64,000 nt of DNA. It comes from an uncultured Acetobacteraceae bacterium (GTDB taxonomy: Bacteria; Pseudomonadota; Alphaproteobacteria; Acetobacterales; Acetobacteraceae). Location of the stretch: the NCBI GenBank assembly GCA_943912335.1, contig CALTUD010000003.1, positions 124,001 through 188,000 on the forward strand. The letters run 5' to 3'. A program made the position numbers and the translations under genes. Under the pieces are notes generated by a model, which saw only the letters and a list, made by a program, of their open reading frames with translations, made no database searches and had not been told where the DNA came from. Every line of letters begins with the position of its first letter. Position 1 is the first letter of the stretch. Positions 23,850 through 31,831 of this stretch are shown here, piece by piece.

Positions 23850-23932
23850 TCGCACGGCTGGCTGCGCGGCGTTTCCCGCGGTTCAGGCAGGTCGAGCCCC
23901 AGCAGTTACGACGCTCGCTCATATGTTGCCAA

Positions 23933-25249
23933 TCACGTCACTGCCCGTCGGCGCTGGTTTCCTGCCGCACGCAACCCGACCGTGATCAGCAGAAACGGCA
24001 CGCCGTAAACCAACGTCAGACGGAAGGCCTCGGTGAACGGGGTGGTCAGCAGGATCGCCAGCATCAGAACGAGGCCCAGCAGGCTGCCCCAGGCGCGCCC
24101 TTTCCCACGCAGGGCGCGGAAGCGGAGGTGGGTGGCGAAGATGGTGGCCCATGTGAACAGGGCGCCGAAGATCGACACGGCGATCATTGCGCCGAAGGCT
24201 TGAGCGGGCGCGCAGACGAACACCAGGGCGGCGAAAGCGATGCCGACGCTCGAGGCCAGCAGCGCCGGGAGCGGCACGCCGAGCCGGGTGACCCGGGACA
24301 AAAGCTTCGGCGCCTGACCGGCTTCGGACAGGCTGTAGAGCATGCGGCTGGCGGCGAAGATCTGGCTGTTCATCGCCGACAGGGCTGCGATCAGGATCAC
24401 GGCGTTCATCAGGGAGGCCGCCCAGGGTACGCCGCTCTCGCCCATCACCATCACGAACGGGCTGGTGCCGGAATTGGCGCGCGTCCAGGGCATCACGGCG
24501 AGCATCACCGCCAGGGTGGCGAGATAGAAAAACACGAGACGGGCGATGGTGGAGCGCAAGGCACGCGTGATGGCGCGCTCGGGGTCCTGCGCTTCGCCCG
24601 CCGCGACCGCGATGGTTTCGATGCCGAGATAGGAAAAGATCGAGACCACCACTGCGACCCACATGCCGCCAAGCCCGTGCGGAAAGCATCCGCCCGCGCT
24701 GGTATAGAGATGCGGGCCGATATCCGCGCCATGCGGAGGGTGCAGGATGGTGAACAGGCCGAGCAGAAGAAAGACCAGGATCGCGGCGATCTTGATCGAC
24801 GAGAACAGATACTCGACCGAGCCGAACAAACGCACGCTGATCGCATTGATGCCGATCAGCGCAGCGGAGAATCCGGCGATCCACCACCATCCGGGCAGAT
24901 CGGGCAGCCAGAAGCGCATATAGAGCGCGACGGCCGTAACCTCGGTGCCGACCGCGAGAACGTTGGCGGACCAATAGGCGTAGCGCACCAGATAGCCGGC
25001 GGTGTCGCCGAGATAGCGTGCAGCCAGGGTGCCGAACGAGCCCGTGCCGGGATCGGTCACGGTCATTTCCGCCAGGGCGCGCATCAGCAGAAATGCGATC
25101 AGCGCTCCGACGGCGTAGGAGAGCAGAACGGACGGGCCCGCAAGGCTGATGGCGAAACCACTGCCCAGGAACAGGCCGGTGCCGATCGCGCCACCGATGG
25201 CGATCATCGACAGTTGGCCGCTGGATAGGGTGCGTTGCAGACCGCTCAC
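23933..25249 (-). CDS. Amino-acid permease of the APC superfamily
   Basis: A 438-residue secondary transporter with 12 helices. The N-terminal consensus GGAIGTGLFLGSG is present, together with the conserved segment AVALYMRFWLPDLPGWWW and a helix-8 region SAMNSQIFAASRMLYSLS, typical of the amino-acid transporter (AAT) family such as GabP, ProY and AnsP. It starts at GTG 25249, overlapping the stop codon of kynU, so it is translated with the kynurenine genes. This suggests import of tryptophan or kynurenine, or export of anthranilate, but the substrate is inference. A long extension of the frame upstream of 25249 is antisense to kynU and not real. Confidence 0.9.
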   Translation of the reverse strand: MSGLQRTLSSGQLSMIAIGGAIGTGLFLGSGFAISLAGPSVLLSYAVGALIAFLLMRALAEMTVTDPGTGSFGTLAARYLGDTAGYLVRYAYWSANVLAVGTEVTAVALYMRFWLPDLPGWWWIAGFSAALIGINAISVRLFGSVEYLFSSIKIAAILVFLLLGLFTILHPPHGADIGPHLYTSAGGCFPHGLGGMWVAVVVSIFSYLGIETIAVAAGEAQDPERAITRALRSTIARLVFFYLATLAVMLAVMPWTRANSGTSPFVMVMGESGVPWAASLMNAVILIAALSAMNSQIFAASRMLYSLSEAGQAPKLLSRVTRLGVPLPALLASSVGIAFAALVFVCAPAQAFGAMIAVSIFGALFTWATIFATHLRFRALRGKGRAWGSLLGLVLMLAILLTTPFTEAFRLTLVYGVPFLLITVGLRAAGNQRRRAVT

Positions 25250-26478
25250 GTGACGCGCCCCTTCTGGTGAAAGCGCGGCTCGGTCCAAAGCGCGTCCTCC
25301 ATGACCTTTTGTAGACGGGTGACTGCGTCGAACACGTCCGCGAAGCGCGTATAGAGCGGCGCCATGCCGAAGCGCAGCCGGTCCGGTGCCCGGAAGTCGC
25401 CCACCACACCGCATGCGATCAGCGCCTGACAGATCGGGTAGGCTTCGGGATGCCGGAACGACACGTGGCAACCGCGTTCTGTCGCGGTCTCGGGCGAAGC
25501 GAGTTCGAAACCGGCGCAGCGTTCGCGCATCAGATCGATCAGAAGCGAGGACAGGGCGCGGCCTTTCGCGAACAGGGCTGAGAGATCGACGTCGCGAAAC
25601 TGGTCGACGCCCGAGGCCAGTGCGACCATGCCGATCACCGACGGCGTGCCGCACAGGAAACGACCCAGTCCTTCGGACGGACGATAGCCATCCTCGAACG
25701 CGAACGGGGCGGCATGACCCATCCATCCGCTCAGCGGCTGTCGCATCTGCGGCTGCAGCGCTTCGGCCACGAACAGAAAGGCCGGCGCACCAGGACCACC
25801 GTTCAGATATTTGTAGCCGCAGCCGACGGCGAGATCCGCGCCGCAGGCATCGAGCGCGACCGGGACCGCGCCGGTGCTGTGGCTGAGATCCCAGAGCACC
25901 AAAGCGCCTTTGGCGTGCGCGGCACATGTGATCGCCGCCATGTCGAGCATGCGACCGGTGGTGTAGTGCACATGGGTGAGGACGACGACAGCGGTGTTCT
26001 CGTCGATGGCGTCGACGATCTCGTCAACCGGACGCAGCACGACGCGCACGCCCGGCCGCAGTGCGGCGACCCCTTCGGCGACATAGAGATCGGTCGGGAA
26101 GTTGCCCGGTTCCGACAGGATGGTCGCCCGATCCGGACGAAGCAGCAGGGCGCCTGCGATCAGTTTGAACAGATTGACGGAGGTGCTGTCGCACACGATC
26201 ACTTCGTTCGGCTTCGCGCCAATGAGCGGCGCGATCGCCGCGCCGACGCGTTGCGGCAGGCCGATCCAGTCATGCGTGTTCCAGCCCGCGATCAGGTCCC
26301 GGCCCCATTGCGTGGCAACGACCGTCTGCACCGCGTCCGGCGTGGCACGCGGCAGGGCGCCCAGCGAGTTTCCGTCGAGATAGATGCGATCGTCCGGCAG
26401 GATGAAACGCTCGCGGAACCTGGCCAGCGGATCGTCACGGTCGAGGGCCAGCGCATCCGCGCGTTCGAAACGGCTCAT
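25246..26478 (-). CDS. kynU: Kynureninase
   Basis: A 410-residue PLP enzyme that splits kynurenine to anthranilate and alanine. Signatures: IYLDGNSLGALP near the N-terminus, DSTSVNLFKL (phosphate binding), LWDLSHSTGAVP with the cofactor Asp, and the Schiff-base lysine in GCGYKYLNGGPGAP. The start is the ATG at 26478, overlapping the stop of kynB (ATGA); the open frame before it lies antisense to kynB. The pair kynB-kynU makes the second and third steps of tryptophan catabolism, but the first enzyme (tryptophan 2,3-dioxygenase, kynA) is not in the window. Confidence 0.95.
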   Translation of the reverse strand: MSRFERADALALDRDDPLARFRERFILPDDRIYLDGNSLGALPRATPDAVQTVVATQWGRDLIAGWNTHDWIGLPQRVGAAIAPLIGAKPNEVIVCDSTSVNLFKLIAGALLLRPDRATILSEPGNFPTDLYVAEGVAALRPGVRVVLRPVDEIVDAIDENTAVVVLTHVHYTTGRMLDMAAITCAAHAKGALVLWDLSHSTGAVPVALDACGADLAVGCGYKYLNGGPGAPAFLFVAEALQPQMRQPLSGWMGHAAPFAFEDGYRPSEGLGRFLCGTPSVIGMVALASGVDQFRDVDLSALFAKGRALSSLLIDLMRERCAGFELASPETATERGCHVSFRHPEAYPICQALIACGVVGDFRAPDRLRFGMAPLYTRFADVFDAVTRLQKVMEDALWTEPRFHQKGRVT

Positions 26479-27110
26479 GCGGCCAGCGGCCGCAGAACGG
26501 CGCGCACGGGCGAAGCATCGAGGCCGACGAGACGCAGAGGTAGGGCGATCAGTTCGTATTCGCCCGGCGCGACATGATCGAGCACCAGACCTTCGAGGAT
26601 GCGTAGCCCGGCGACGCGTGCAGCATCGTGCGCACGCAACAGCTTCGCTTCGCGCGGGTCGATCGACGGCGTGTCGACGCCGACGAGGCGCGTTCCACGT
26701 TCGGCGAGGAGCGCGACCGCGTCGGGATGCAGTGTGGTGAAATCGTCCCGCCACTCATCGTGCGGAAAGCGGTCCCAGGTGCGGAGAAGGATGCGCGTGG
26801 CTCCGGACGGGAGCGCCGGAGCGAGCCGCTCAGAGGTGATGACCGGCCCGAAATCGCGCGCGTCGATGACGATGGCGGGGCCGAGAAACGGATCGAGATC
26901 GAGTGCGTCGATCGCGAGACCTGTCCTGTCGTAATGCGACGGGGCGTCAGCATGAGTCCCCGCATGGGTCGAGCAGCCGAACCGGGCGACCGAGACGGGA
27001 CAATCAGGACCGATCTGCCAGACCGGCGCCGTTTCAAACGGAGTATCGCTGGGCCAATGCGGCATACCCGCACGGAGCGGCTGCGAGATGTCGATCAGAT
27101 CGGCCGCCAC
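26475..27110 (-). CDS. kynB: Kynurenine formamidase
   Basis: A 211-residue metal-dependent hydrolase (cyclase family) that converts N-formylkynurenine to kynurenine. The metal-binding motif HAGTHADAPSHY is intact, as are GVDTPSIDP and the C-terminal H-x-x-APGEYELIALPLRL. It starts at a GTG (27110) with a GGGAGAA site. The upstream gap to the DUF2474 micro-gene is only 48 bases, so it may be read through from the cyd operon; a possible -10 box TATGAT (minus strand, 27139-27134) inside a short inverted repeat (CCGGC..GCCGG) could instead give it its own promoter. Confidence 0.94.
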   Translation of the reverse strand: MAADLIDISQPLRAGMPHWPSDTPFETAPVWQIGPDCPVSVARFGCSTHAGTHADAPSHYDRTGLAIDALDLDPFLGPAIVIDARDFGPVITSERLAPALPSGATRILLRTWDRFPHDEWRDDFTTLHPDAVALLAERGTRLVGVDTPSIDPREAKLLRAHDAARVAGLRILEGLVLDHVAPGEYELIALPLRLVGLDASPVRAVLRPLAA

Positions 27111-27158
27111 GTTGTTCTCCCTGCGCGCCCGGCATCATAGCCGGACGCACAACGAAAA

Positions 27159-27254
27159 TCAGCCGAGGATGATCAGCCGCAATCCGTAAGCGACCGCCGC
27201 GAACACGGCGATGCTGGCGGCCCAGAGGCCGACGAACCAGCCGATTCGGGTCAC
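27159..27254 (-). CDS. DUF2474 micropeptide associated with cyanide-insensitive bd oxidase
   Basis: A very small single-helix membrane protein. From a GTG at 27254 it is 31 residues long: a short basic head, one helix (GWFVGLWAASIAVFAAVAYG) and a short tail, LRLIILG. Small proteins of this type (DUF2474, CydX-like partners) follow cydB/cioB in many bacteria and stabilise the oxidase. The start is doubtful: the GTG lacks a ribosome site, while GGAG lies just before ATT/ATC codons near 27296-27290, which would give about 46 residues with an acidic head overlapping the cydB stop. The reading frame also has an in-frame GTG far upstream at 27362. Confidence 0.7.
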   Translation of the reverse strand: MTRIGWFVGLWAASIAVFAAVAYGLRLIILG

Positions 27255-27288
27255 CAGACGGCGCGGCGAGCCGTCCGGTGCGCGATCG

Positions 27289-28317
27289 TCAGTGATAATG
27301 TGTCTCCGTATCCACCTTGCCGCGGAAGACCCAGTAGGCGTACGCGCTGTAGGCGAGCACAACGGGGATCAACACGCTGGCGCCGACCAGAAGGAATTTC
27401 TGGCTGGAGGGAGGCGAGGAGGCCTGCCAGATATTGATGCCCGGCGGCACGATGAACGGCCACACGCTGATGCCCAGTCCGGTGAAGCACAGAAAAAACC
27501 AGCCGAGCGCGCATAGAAGCGGCGCGACGTGGTGTCCCTCATCATCGATGGTGCGCCAGAATATCAGAGCCAGCAGCGCGACCAGCACCGGAACCGGCGC
27601 CACGTAGAGCATGCGCGGCCAGACGTTCCAGTGGCGCAGATAGCCCAAGTTGAGAGTGGGGGTCCAGAGGCTTACCACGACGATCAAGGCGAGCGTGATG
27701 GCGGCCAGGAGCTTGGCCTGACGGCGCACGCGTTGCTGCAGTTCGCCGTTGGTGCGCCACACCACCCAGCAGGCGCCGAGCAGCGCATAGCCGATTACGG
27801 TGGCGATGCCGCAGAAGATCGAGAAGCCCGTCAGCCAGTCCCACCAGCCGCCGGCATACTCGTCGTTCACCACCTTGATACCCTGGATCAGGCCGCCCAG
27901 GATCAATCCCTGGGTGAAGCCCGCGAGCAATGAGCCGGCGAAGAAGGCGAAGTCCCAGATCGCCTGTCCGCGCTTGGTTTCGGCGCGAAAGCGGAACTCG
28001 AAGGCGACGCCGCGGAAGATCAGCGCCAGGAGCATGGCGATGATCGGCGGATACAAGGCCGGCAGGATGGTCGAGTAGGCGAGCGGAAATACGCCGTAGA
28101 GCGCCGCTCCGCCCAGAATGAGCCAGGTCTCGTTGCCGTCCCAGACCGGGGCGACCGTGTTCACCATGACGTCGCGGTCATGCTTCTCGCTCTCGACGGC
28201 GAACAACATGCCGACGCCGAGATCGAACCCATCCAGGGTGATGTAGGCCAGGATGGTGAAGCTGGCGATGCAGGCCCAGACGATGGGCAGCCAATGTGCC
28301 TGATCCATGACGCTCAC
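27289..28317 (-). CDS. cydB: Cytochrome bd ubiquinol oxidase subunit II (CIO type)
   Basis: A 342-residue membrane protein with about eight helices, subunit II of the bd-type quinol oxidase. The N-terminal helix and following loop are typical: LDGFDLGVGML and VMVNTVAPVWDGNETWLI. Later the segment HHVAPLLCALGWFFLCFTG and the C-terminal helix with WVFRGKV agree with the cyanide-insensitive (CioB) branch. The start is a GTG overlapping the stop of cydA; an ATG three codons later is an alternative. The DUF2474 gene follows within 35 bases of the stop. Confidence 0.95.
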   Translation of the reverse strand: MSVMDQAHWLPIVWACIASFTILAYITLDGFDLGVGMLFAVESEKHDRDVMVNTVAPVWDGNETWLILGGAALYGVFPLAYSTILPALYPPIIAMLLALIFRGVAFEFRFRAETKRGQAIWDFAFFAGSLLAGFTQGLILGGLIQGIKVVNDEYAGGWWDWLTGFSIFCGIATVIGYALLGACWVVWRTNGELQQRVRRQAKLLAAITLALIVVVSLWTPTLNLGYLRHWNVWPRMLYVAPVPVLVALLALIFWRTIDDEGHHVAPLLCALGWFFLCFTGLGISVWPFIVPPGINIWQASSPPSSQKFLLVGASVLIPVVLAYSAYAYWVFRGKVDTETHYH

Positions 28318-29753
28318 TCCGCAGCGCTCGGGTAGGGGGCGTGACCGCCGCTCTTGGGGCGGCCCTGCGCCGGGCCGGGATGGATGCCGGCGGTGCGCGT
28401 CGGCGTGTGCGGGTCGAGATCGCTCTCGTTCGGCTGCGGCGAGGCTTTCATCAGACGCAGGATGAAGGCGAGACCGGCGCCGAACACCACGAAATACACC
28501 ACCACGAAGGCGACCATGGAGGTGGCGATGCCCGGCAGGGCGATCGGCGACACGCTGTCCGTGGTCCGCAGCAGGCCGTAGACCGTGTAGGGCTGACGGC
28601 CGACCTCGGTGGTGATCCAGCCACAGAGCAGGGCGATGAAGCCGGACGGCGCCATGACCAGCGCGAAACGATGCAGCCAGACGCTGTCATAGAAGCGGCC
28701 GCGCCAGCGCTGATACAGGCCGAACAGGCCGAGCGCGAACATCAGGAAGCCGAGACCGACCATGATGCGGAAGGTGAAGAAGATCAGCGGCGAATATGGA
28801 CGGTCTTCCGGTTTGTAGTCCTTCAGACCGGGCACCTTGCCGTTGAGGCTGTGTGTGAGAATCAGCGAGCCCGCGAACGGGATCTCGATCTTGTAACGCG
28901 TGGTCTCGGCTTTCATGTCCGGGATGCCGAACAGGATTTCCGGCGCACGGCCTTCGCTGGTCCAATCGCCTTCCATCGCCGCGATCTTGGCCGGCTGGTA
29001 CTGGAGCGTGTTCAGGCCTTGCGTGTCGCCGGCCAGGATCTGGATCGGGGCCACGATCGCGGCCATCCACATTGCCATTGAGAACATGACCCGCACCGCC
29101 TCGGACGGCGCGCGGTTCCGGCGCCGATCGCGGAGCAGATGGAACGCGCCCACGGCGCCGACGGCGAAGGCGACGCACAGGAATGCGGCCAGACCCATAT
29201 GCACGAGGCGATACGGGAAGGACGGGTTGAAGATGATCTGCCACCAATCGGCCGGCAGGAAGCGACCCGTGCCTGGCTCGATCGAGTAGCCCTGCGGCGT
29301 CTGCATCCAGCTGTTGGAGGCCAGGATCCAGGTCATGGAGATCAGTGTGCCGATCGAGACGAGGCAGGTGGCCGCGAAATGCAGCTTCTTGCCGACACGG
29401 CCCATGCCGAACAGCATCACGCCCAGGAATCCAGCCTCCAGGAAGAAGGCGGTGAGCACTTCATAGGCCAGCATCGGCCCGAGCACGGGACCCGCTTTCT
29501 GGGCGAAGCGCGACCAGTTGGTCCCGAATTCGTAAGACATGACGACGCCGGATACGACGCCCATGGCGAAACCGATCGAAAAGATCTTGAGCCAGTATTT
29601 GAAGAGGTCGAGATAAACCTGCCGTCCGGTCTTCAGCCACAACCCTTCAAGCACCGCCAGATAGGCGGCGAGGCCGATCGAGAAGGCCGGAAACATGATG
29701 TGAAAGGCGACGGTAAAGCCGAATTGCGCGCGCGCGAGGTCCAGCGCGTTCAT
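28314..29753 (-). CDS. cydA: Cytochrome bd ubiquinol oxidase subunit I (CIO type)
   Basis: A 479-residue subunit that oxidises ubiquinol and reduces oxygen to water. Haem ligands H18 (AFHIMFP) and H185 (YRLVHMGLAAF) and the acidic pair E98/E106 (AYEVLTAFFLEAGF) are present. The quinol-site loop is short (between AMEGDW and GRQPYTVYG), as in cyanide-insensitive oxidases of Pseudomonas and acetic acid bacteria. The C-terminus is a polar tail rich in Pro and Gly. The ATG overlaps the stop of the GbsR-type regulator gene, so regulator and oxidase form one transcript. Confidence 0.96.
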   Translation of the reverse strand: MNALDLARAQFGFTVAFHIMFPAFSIGLAAYLAVLEGLWLKTGRQVYLDLFKYWLKIFSIGFAMGVVSGVVMSYEFGTNWSRFAQKAGPVLGPMLAYEVLTAFFLEAGFLGVMLFGMGRVGKKLHFAATCLVSIGTLISMTWILASNSWMQTPQGYSIEPGTGRFLPADWWQIIFNPSFPYRLVHMGLAAFLCVAFAVGAVGAFHLLRDRRRNRAPSEAVRVMFSMAMWMAAIVAPIQILAGDTQGLNTLQYQPAKIAAMEGDWTSEGRAPEILFGIPDMKAETTRYKIEIPFAGSLILTHSLNGKVPGLKDYKPEDRPYSPLIFFTFRIMVGLGFLMFALGLFGLYQRWRGRFYDSVWLHRFALVMAPSGFIALLCGWITTEVGRQPYTVYGLLRTTDSVSPIALPGIATSMVAFVVVYFVVFGAGLAFILRLMKASPQPNESDLDPHTPTRTAGIHPGPAQGRPKSGGHAPYPSAAE

Positions 29754-30334
29754 GATGCGATCCCTTCATGGTCTGCGGGAGTCCGGTTGCGCCGGAACAC
29801 GGTGACTTTGTTGCGAAGTTCGAGAATGCGCGACACGCCGGCGCCAAGCGCCAGCAGTCGTGCGAGGGAAGAGTTGTCGAGCTTCTGCACGTCATCGGCC
29901 CAACCGGTCATGAGCTCGATCAGATCGTGCATCTCGCGCATCTTGTCCTGCGCGTGGCGCTCTTCGGTCGTCGCCGGGGTTTCCATCAGGATGTCGCGCA
30001 GCAACGACAAGGTCGGGTCGACTTCGCGCTTGCGCCGTTCTTCCGCCAACGTGCGCACGATCTGCCAGATATCGTCCGGTGCTTCGATGTAGTCGCGACG
30101 GTCTCCGGGAAGGTGGCGCTTGCGGATCAGTCGCCAGCCTTCCAGCTCCTTCAGGCCCATGCTGACATTGGAGCGTGACAAACCAAGACTGTCGCTGATC
30201 TCGTCCGCGTTCAGCGGCCGATCGGACAGGAACAACAGCGCATACATCTGTCCGACGGTGCGGTTGACGCCCCAGCGCCCGCCCATCTCGCCGAAATGCA
30301 GCACAAAATCCTGGATCAAGGGAGGAAGATTCAC
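29750..30334 (-). CDS. GbsR/MarR-family transcriptional regulator of the cyd operon
   Basis: A 194-residue protein with a winged helix-turn-helix at about residues 25-95: NRTVGQMYALLFL, then DEISDSLGLSRSNVSMGLKELEG and a wing RHLPGDRRDYIEA. The C-terminal half is helical and probably forms the dimer. The family (GbsR type) includes repressors that sense small molecules. It starts at GTG 30334, eight bases after a perfect 24-bp palindrome that overlaps its transcription start region, which indicates autorepression. The stop overlaps the ATG of cydA, so it controls the oxidase by regulating its own transcript. The signal is unknown. Confidence 0.88.
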   Translation of the reverse strand: MNLPPLIQDFVLHFGEMGGRWGVNRTVGQMYALLFLSDRPLNADEISDSLGLSRSNVSMGLKELEGWRLIRKRHLPGDRRDYIEAPDDIWQIVRTLAEERRKREVDPTLSLLRDILMETPATTEERHAQDKMREMHDLIELMTGWADDVQKLDNSSLARLLALGAGVSRILELRNKVTVFRRNRTPADHEGIAS

Positions 30335-30341
30335 CGTTCCA

Positions 30342-30365
30342 AACTTTCAGGAATTCCTGAAAGTT
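30342..30365. promoter_or_regulatory. Perfect 24-bp palindrome, probable operator
   Basis: Two 12-base half-sites (AACTTTCAGGAA and its exact complement) meet without a spacer, centred on GAATTC between 30353 and 30354. The palindrome begins directly after the -10 box of the minus-strand promoter and ends eight bases before the regulator start codon, so a bound dimer would block transcription. The half-site length suits a winged-helix dimer. I see no other copy in the window. Confidence 0.8.
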
Positions 30366-30393
30366 CAGATAAACCGGATGTAAGGTTTGTCAA
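30366..30393 (-). promoter_or_regulatory. Promoter of the regulator-cydAB operon
   Basis: On the minus strand there is a consensus -35 box TTGACA (30393-30388), a 16-base spacer and the -10 box TATCTG (30371-30366). The start point would fall inside the palindrome at 30342-30365. The DUF2125 gene on the same strand ends 33 bases upstream. Confidence 0.65.
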
Positions 30394-30426
30394 CGTGGGC
30401 TCCGGCTATGCGCCCCGCGGTAGCGT

Positions 30427-31488
30427 TCACAATGGCGGTAGAGTTGCCAGCGGAATGGTTCCCAGAGACAAGATATTGGCGCGCAGCGTCAGCGGCAGGC
30501 TGATCCGATCGTTCACCTTGCCACTGCCGTCGCCGATCAGGCCGATCACCGCCGCAATCGACGTTTCCTCTCCTGCGCCGATCAACCCGGCGTGGCGCAG
30601 GACCGAAAGCGGTTTTTCGGGATGCAGCAGATCGAGCGACAGCGTGCCGTCGAACAGTCCCTCGCTCATCGGCACCAATCTACCCCGCAGGAACAGGCCG
30701 GCATCCGGCCAGTCCAGACTGGCCTCGTCCAAACGGATCGCGCCACCCGCCGCCCCCCAACGACGCAGCATGTCGGCGAAGCTGGGTGCCGTCTTGCCGT
30801 CGCCGGGAAGGGCGTCCCGCAGCGGAGCATCAAGCCTGGCCACCAGACGCGCGCGTTGGGCGATGCGCCCTTCGCTGGCGCCCAGGAGCGGCATCGCGAC
30901 CTGATGCAGCGTCACGGAAAGGTCGGTGCCGTCGCCACGGTCCGGCCGCCAATGCAATTCGGCCTCCATCGCCGCGCTCTGCAGAACGTCATCCGGTCCG
31001 GCGCCGGCCCGAACCAGATGCAGCGCCTCGGCGCTCAACCGGATACGGCTGCCGTCGCTGTCGAGCGCGAGTTCCGAGCCCCAGCCGCGCAGCGACAAGG
31101 TGCCGAGTTGCAGCTTTTGCGTTCCTGGCAGAGTCACATGCAGCAGTCCGGGATGGAGCGGCGACAGGCTCAATATGACGGTATCGCCGGACCACTCCAG
31201 GCGGCCGGGCATGGCCCCCCGGTTGGCGGCTAGGCGCAGGCCGGTGATCCGCAGCGTGGCGGCGAACGGCCACCCGCCACGCCGGCCGCGATGAGCCTGT
31301 AGGCTCCATCCCGCCCGTTCCGCACTGGCCGTGAACCGACCCAGCCGTTCGTCGAGCAGGTGTTCGAGCCTAAACCAGACAACGGTGTCCGCCACCGCCG
31401 CGACGCTTGCCAGAACCAGGACCACCGACAGAAGCCTGCGCAACCAGGGTCGGCGCGGTAGGGGGAGATGTTGCATCGCTCCCTTCAT
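30427..31488 (-). CDS. DUF2125 family membrane-anchored protein
   Basis: A 353-residue protein with an N-terminal signal anchor (RRLLSVVLVLASVAAVAD, residues about 18-36) and a long periplasmic beta-rich domain with many Leu- and Gly-rich strands such as LQLGTLSLRGWGSELALDSDG. This agrees with DUF2125 proteins, which are common in alphaproteobacteria and have no assigned role; a lipid-transfer or AsmA-like fold is plausible but unproved. ATG 31488 is the first start, ATG 31476 a possible alternative. A TATAAT box on the minus strand at 31668-31663 lies about 175 bases upstream without a good -35 box. Confidence 0.8.
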   Translation of the reverse strand: MKGAMQHLPLPRRPWLRRLLSVVLVLASVAAVADTVVWFRLEHLLDERLGRFTASAERAGWSLQAHRGRRGGWPFAATLRITGLRLAANRGAMPGRLEWSGDTVILSLSPLHPGLLHVTLPGTQKLQLGTLSLRGWGSELALDSDGSRIRLSAEALHLVRAGAGPDDVLQSAAMEAELHWRPDRGDGTDLSVTLHQVAMPLLGASEGRIAQRARLVARLDAPLRDALPGDGKTAPSFADMLRRWGAAGGAIRLDEASLDWPDAGLFLRGRLVPMSEGLFDGTLSLDLLHPEKPLSVLRHAGLIGAGEETSIAAVIGLIGDGSGKVNDRISLPLTLRANILSLGTIPLATLPPL

Positions 31489-31551
31489 AGATCACTGGCG
31501 GCGGGGTGGCGAAGTCGTTGATGCAGCGGCGACACCCGACCCTCCGAAATC

Positions 31552-31560
31552 TTATCCACA
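31552..31560 (+). promoter_or_regulatory. DnaA box (TTATCCACA)
   Basis: Exact match to the consensus DnaA-binding 9-mer, on the plus strand at the DUF2125 side of the gap. Confidence 0.7.
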
Positions 31561-31662
31561 GGCACGACGGAGCGGTTAGAACCCAACCTTCCTCGACTTT
31601 CTGTTCGATCGGTCAGCTTTCCACGACAAGGGAACCATCGTGGGTAGTTCGAAATAATCCTG

Positions 31663-31668
31663 ATTATA
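31663..31668 (-). promoter_or_regulatory. TATAAT -10-like box in the A+T-rich core
   Basis: A perfect TATAAT on the minus strand pointing to the DUF2125 gene, but the expected -35 position reads GCGTGT. It may be a promoter used with an activator or simply part of an unwinding element. Confidence 0.3.
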
Positions 31669-31805
31669 CCTTCAACGTCTTGTTAACACGCTTGTCATGT
31701 GTCCTATGGACTTGACAGGGAGCCTCGTAGCGGCATCCAGGCCTCCCCGATCGGCACAGACTGTCTACGCGCTTTTCCATCCGGTCGAGAACAAAGCCCA
31801 CAAAC

Positions 31806-31814
31806 TTATCCACA
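31806..31814 (+). promoter_or_regulatory. DnaA box (TTATCCACA)
   Basis: Second exact match, in the same orientation, 245 bases from the first. A weaker copy, TTGTTCACG, follows at 31828-31836 and extends into the last codons of plsC. Confidence 0.7.
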
Positions 31815-31831
31815 GGTCTGTTGGGGGTTGT

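Larger units (their letters stand above)
31489..31831. other. 343-bp gene-free region with DnaA boxes (candidate replication origin or DnaA-regulated site)
   Basis: This is the only long gap in the window. It contains two perfect DnaA boxes on the plus strand, a weaker third just inside the plsC end, and between them an A+T-rich core (about 31648-31690, with AATAATCC, GATTATACC and a GTTAAC). An imperfect inverted repeat with TGTCA and TGACA ends lies at 31693-31717. No reading frame in the gap is convincing. In a 66% G+C genome two exact copies of this A/T-rich 9-mer 245 bases apart are unlikely by chance. The gap sits between two genes on the same strand. Confidence 0.5.
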
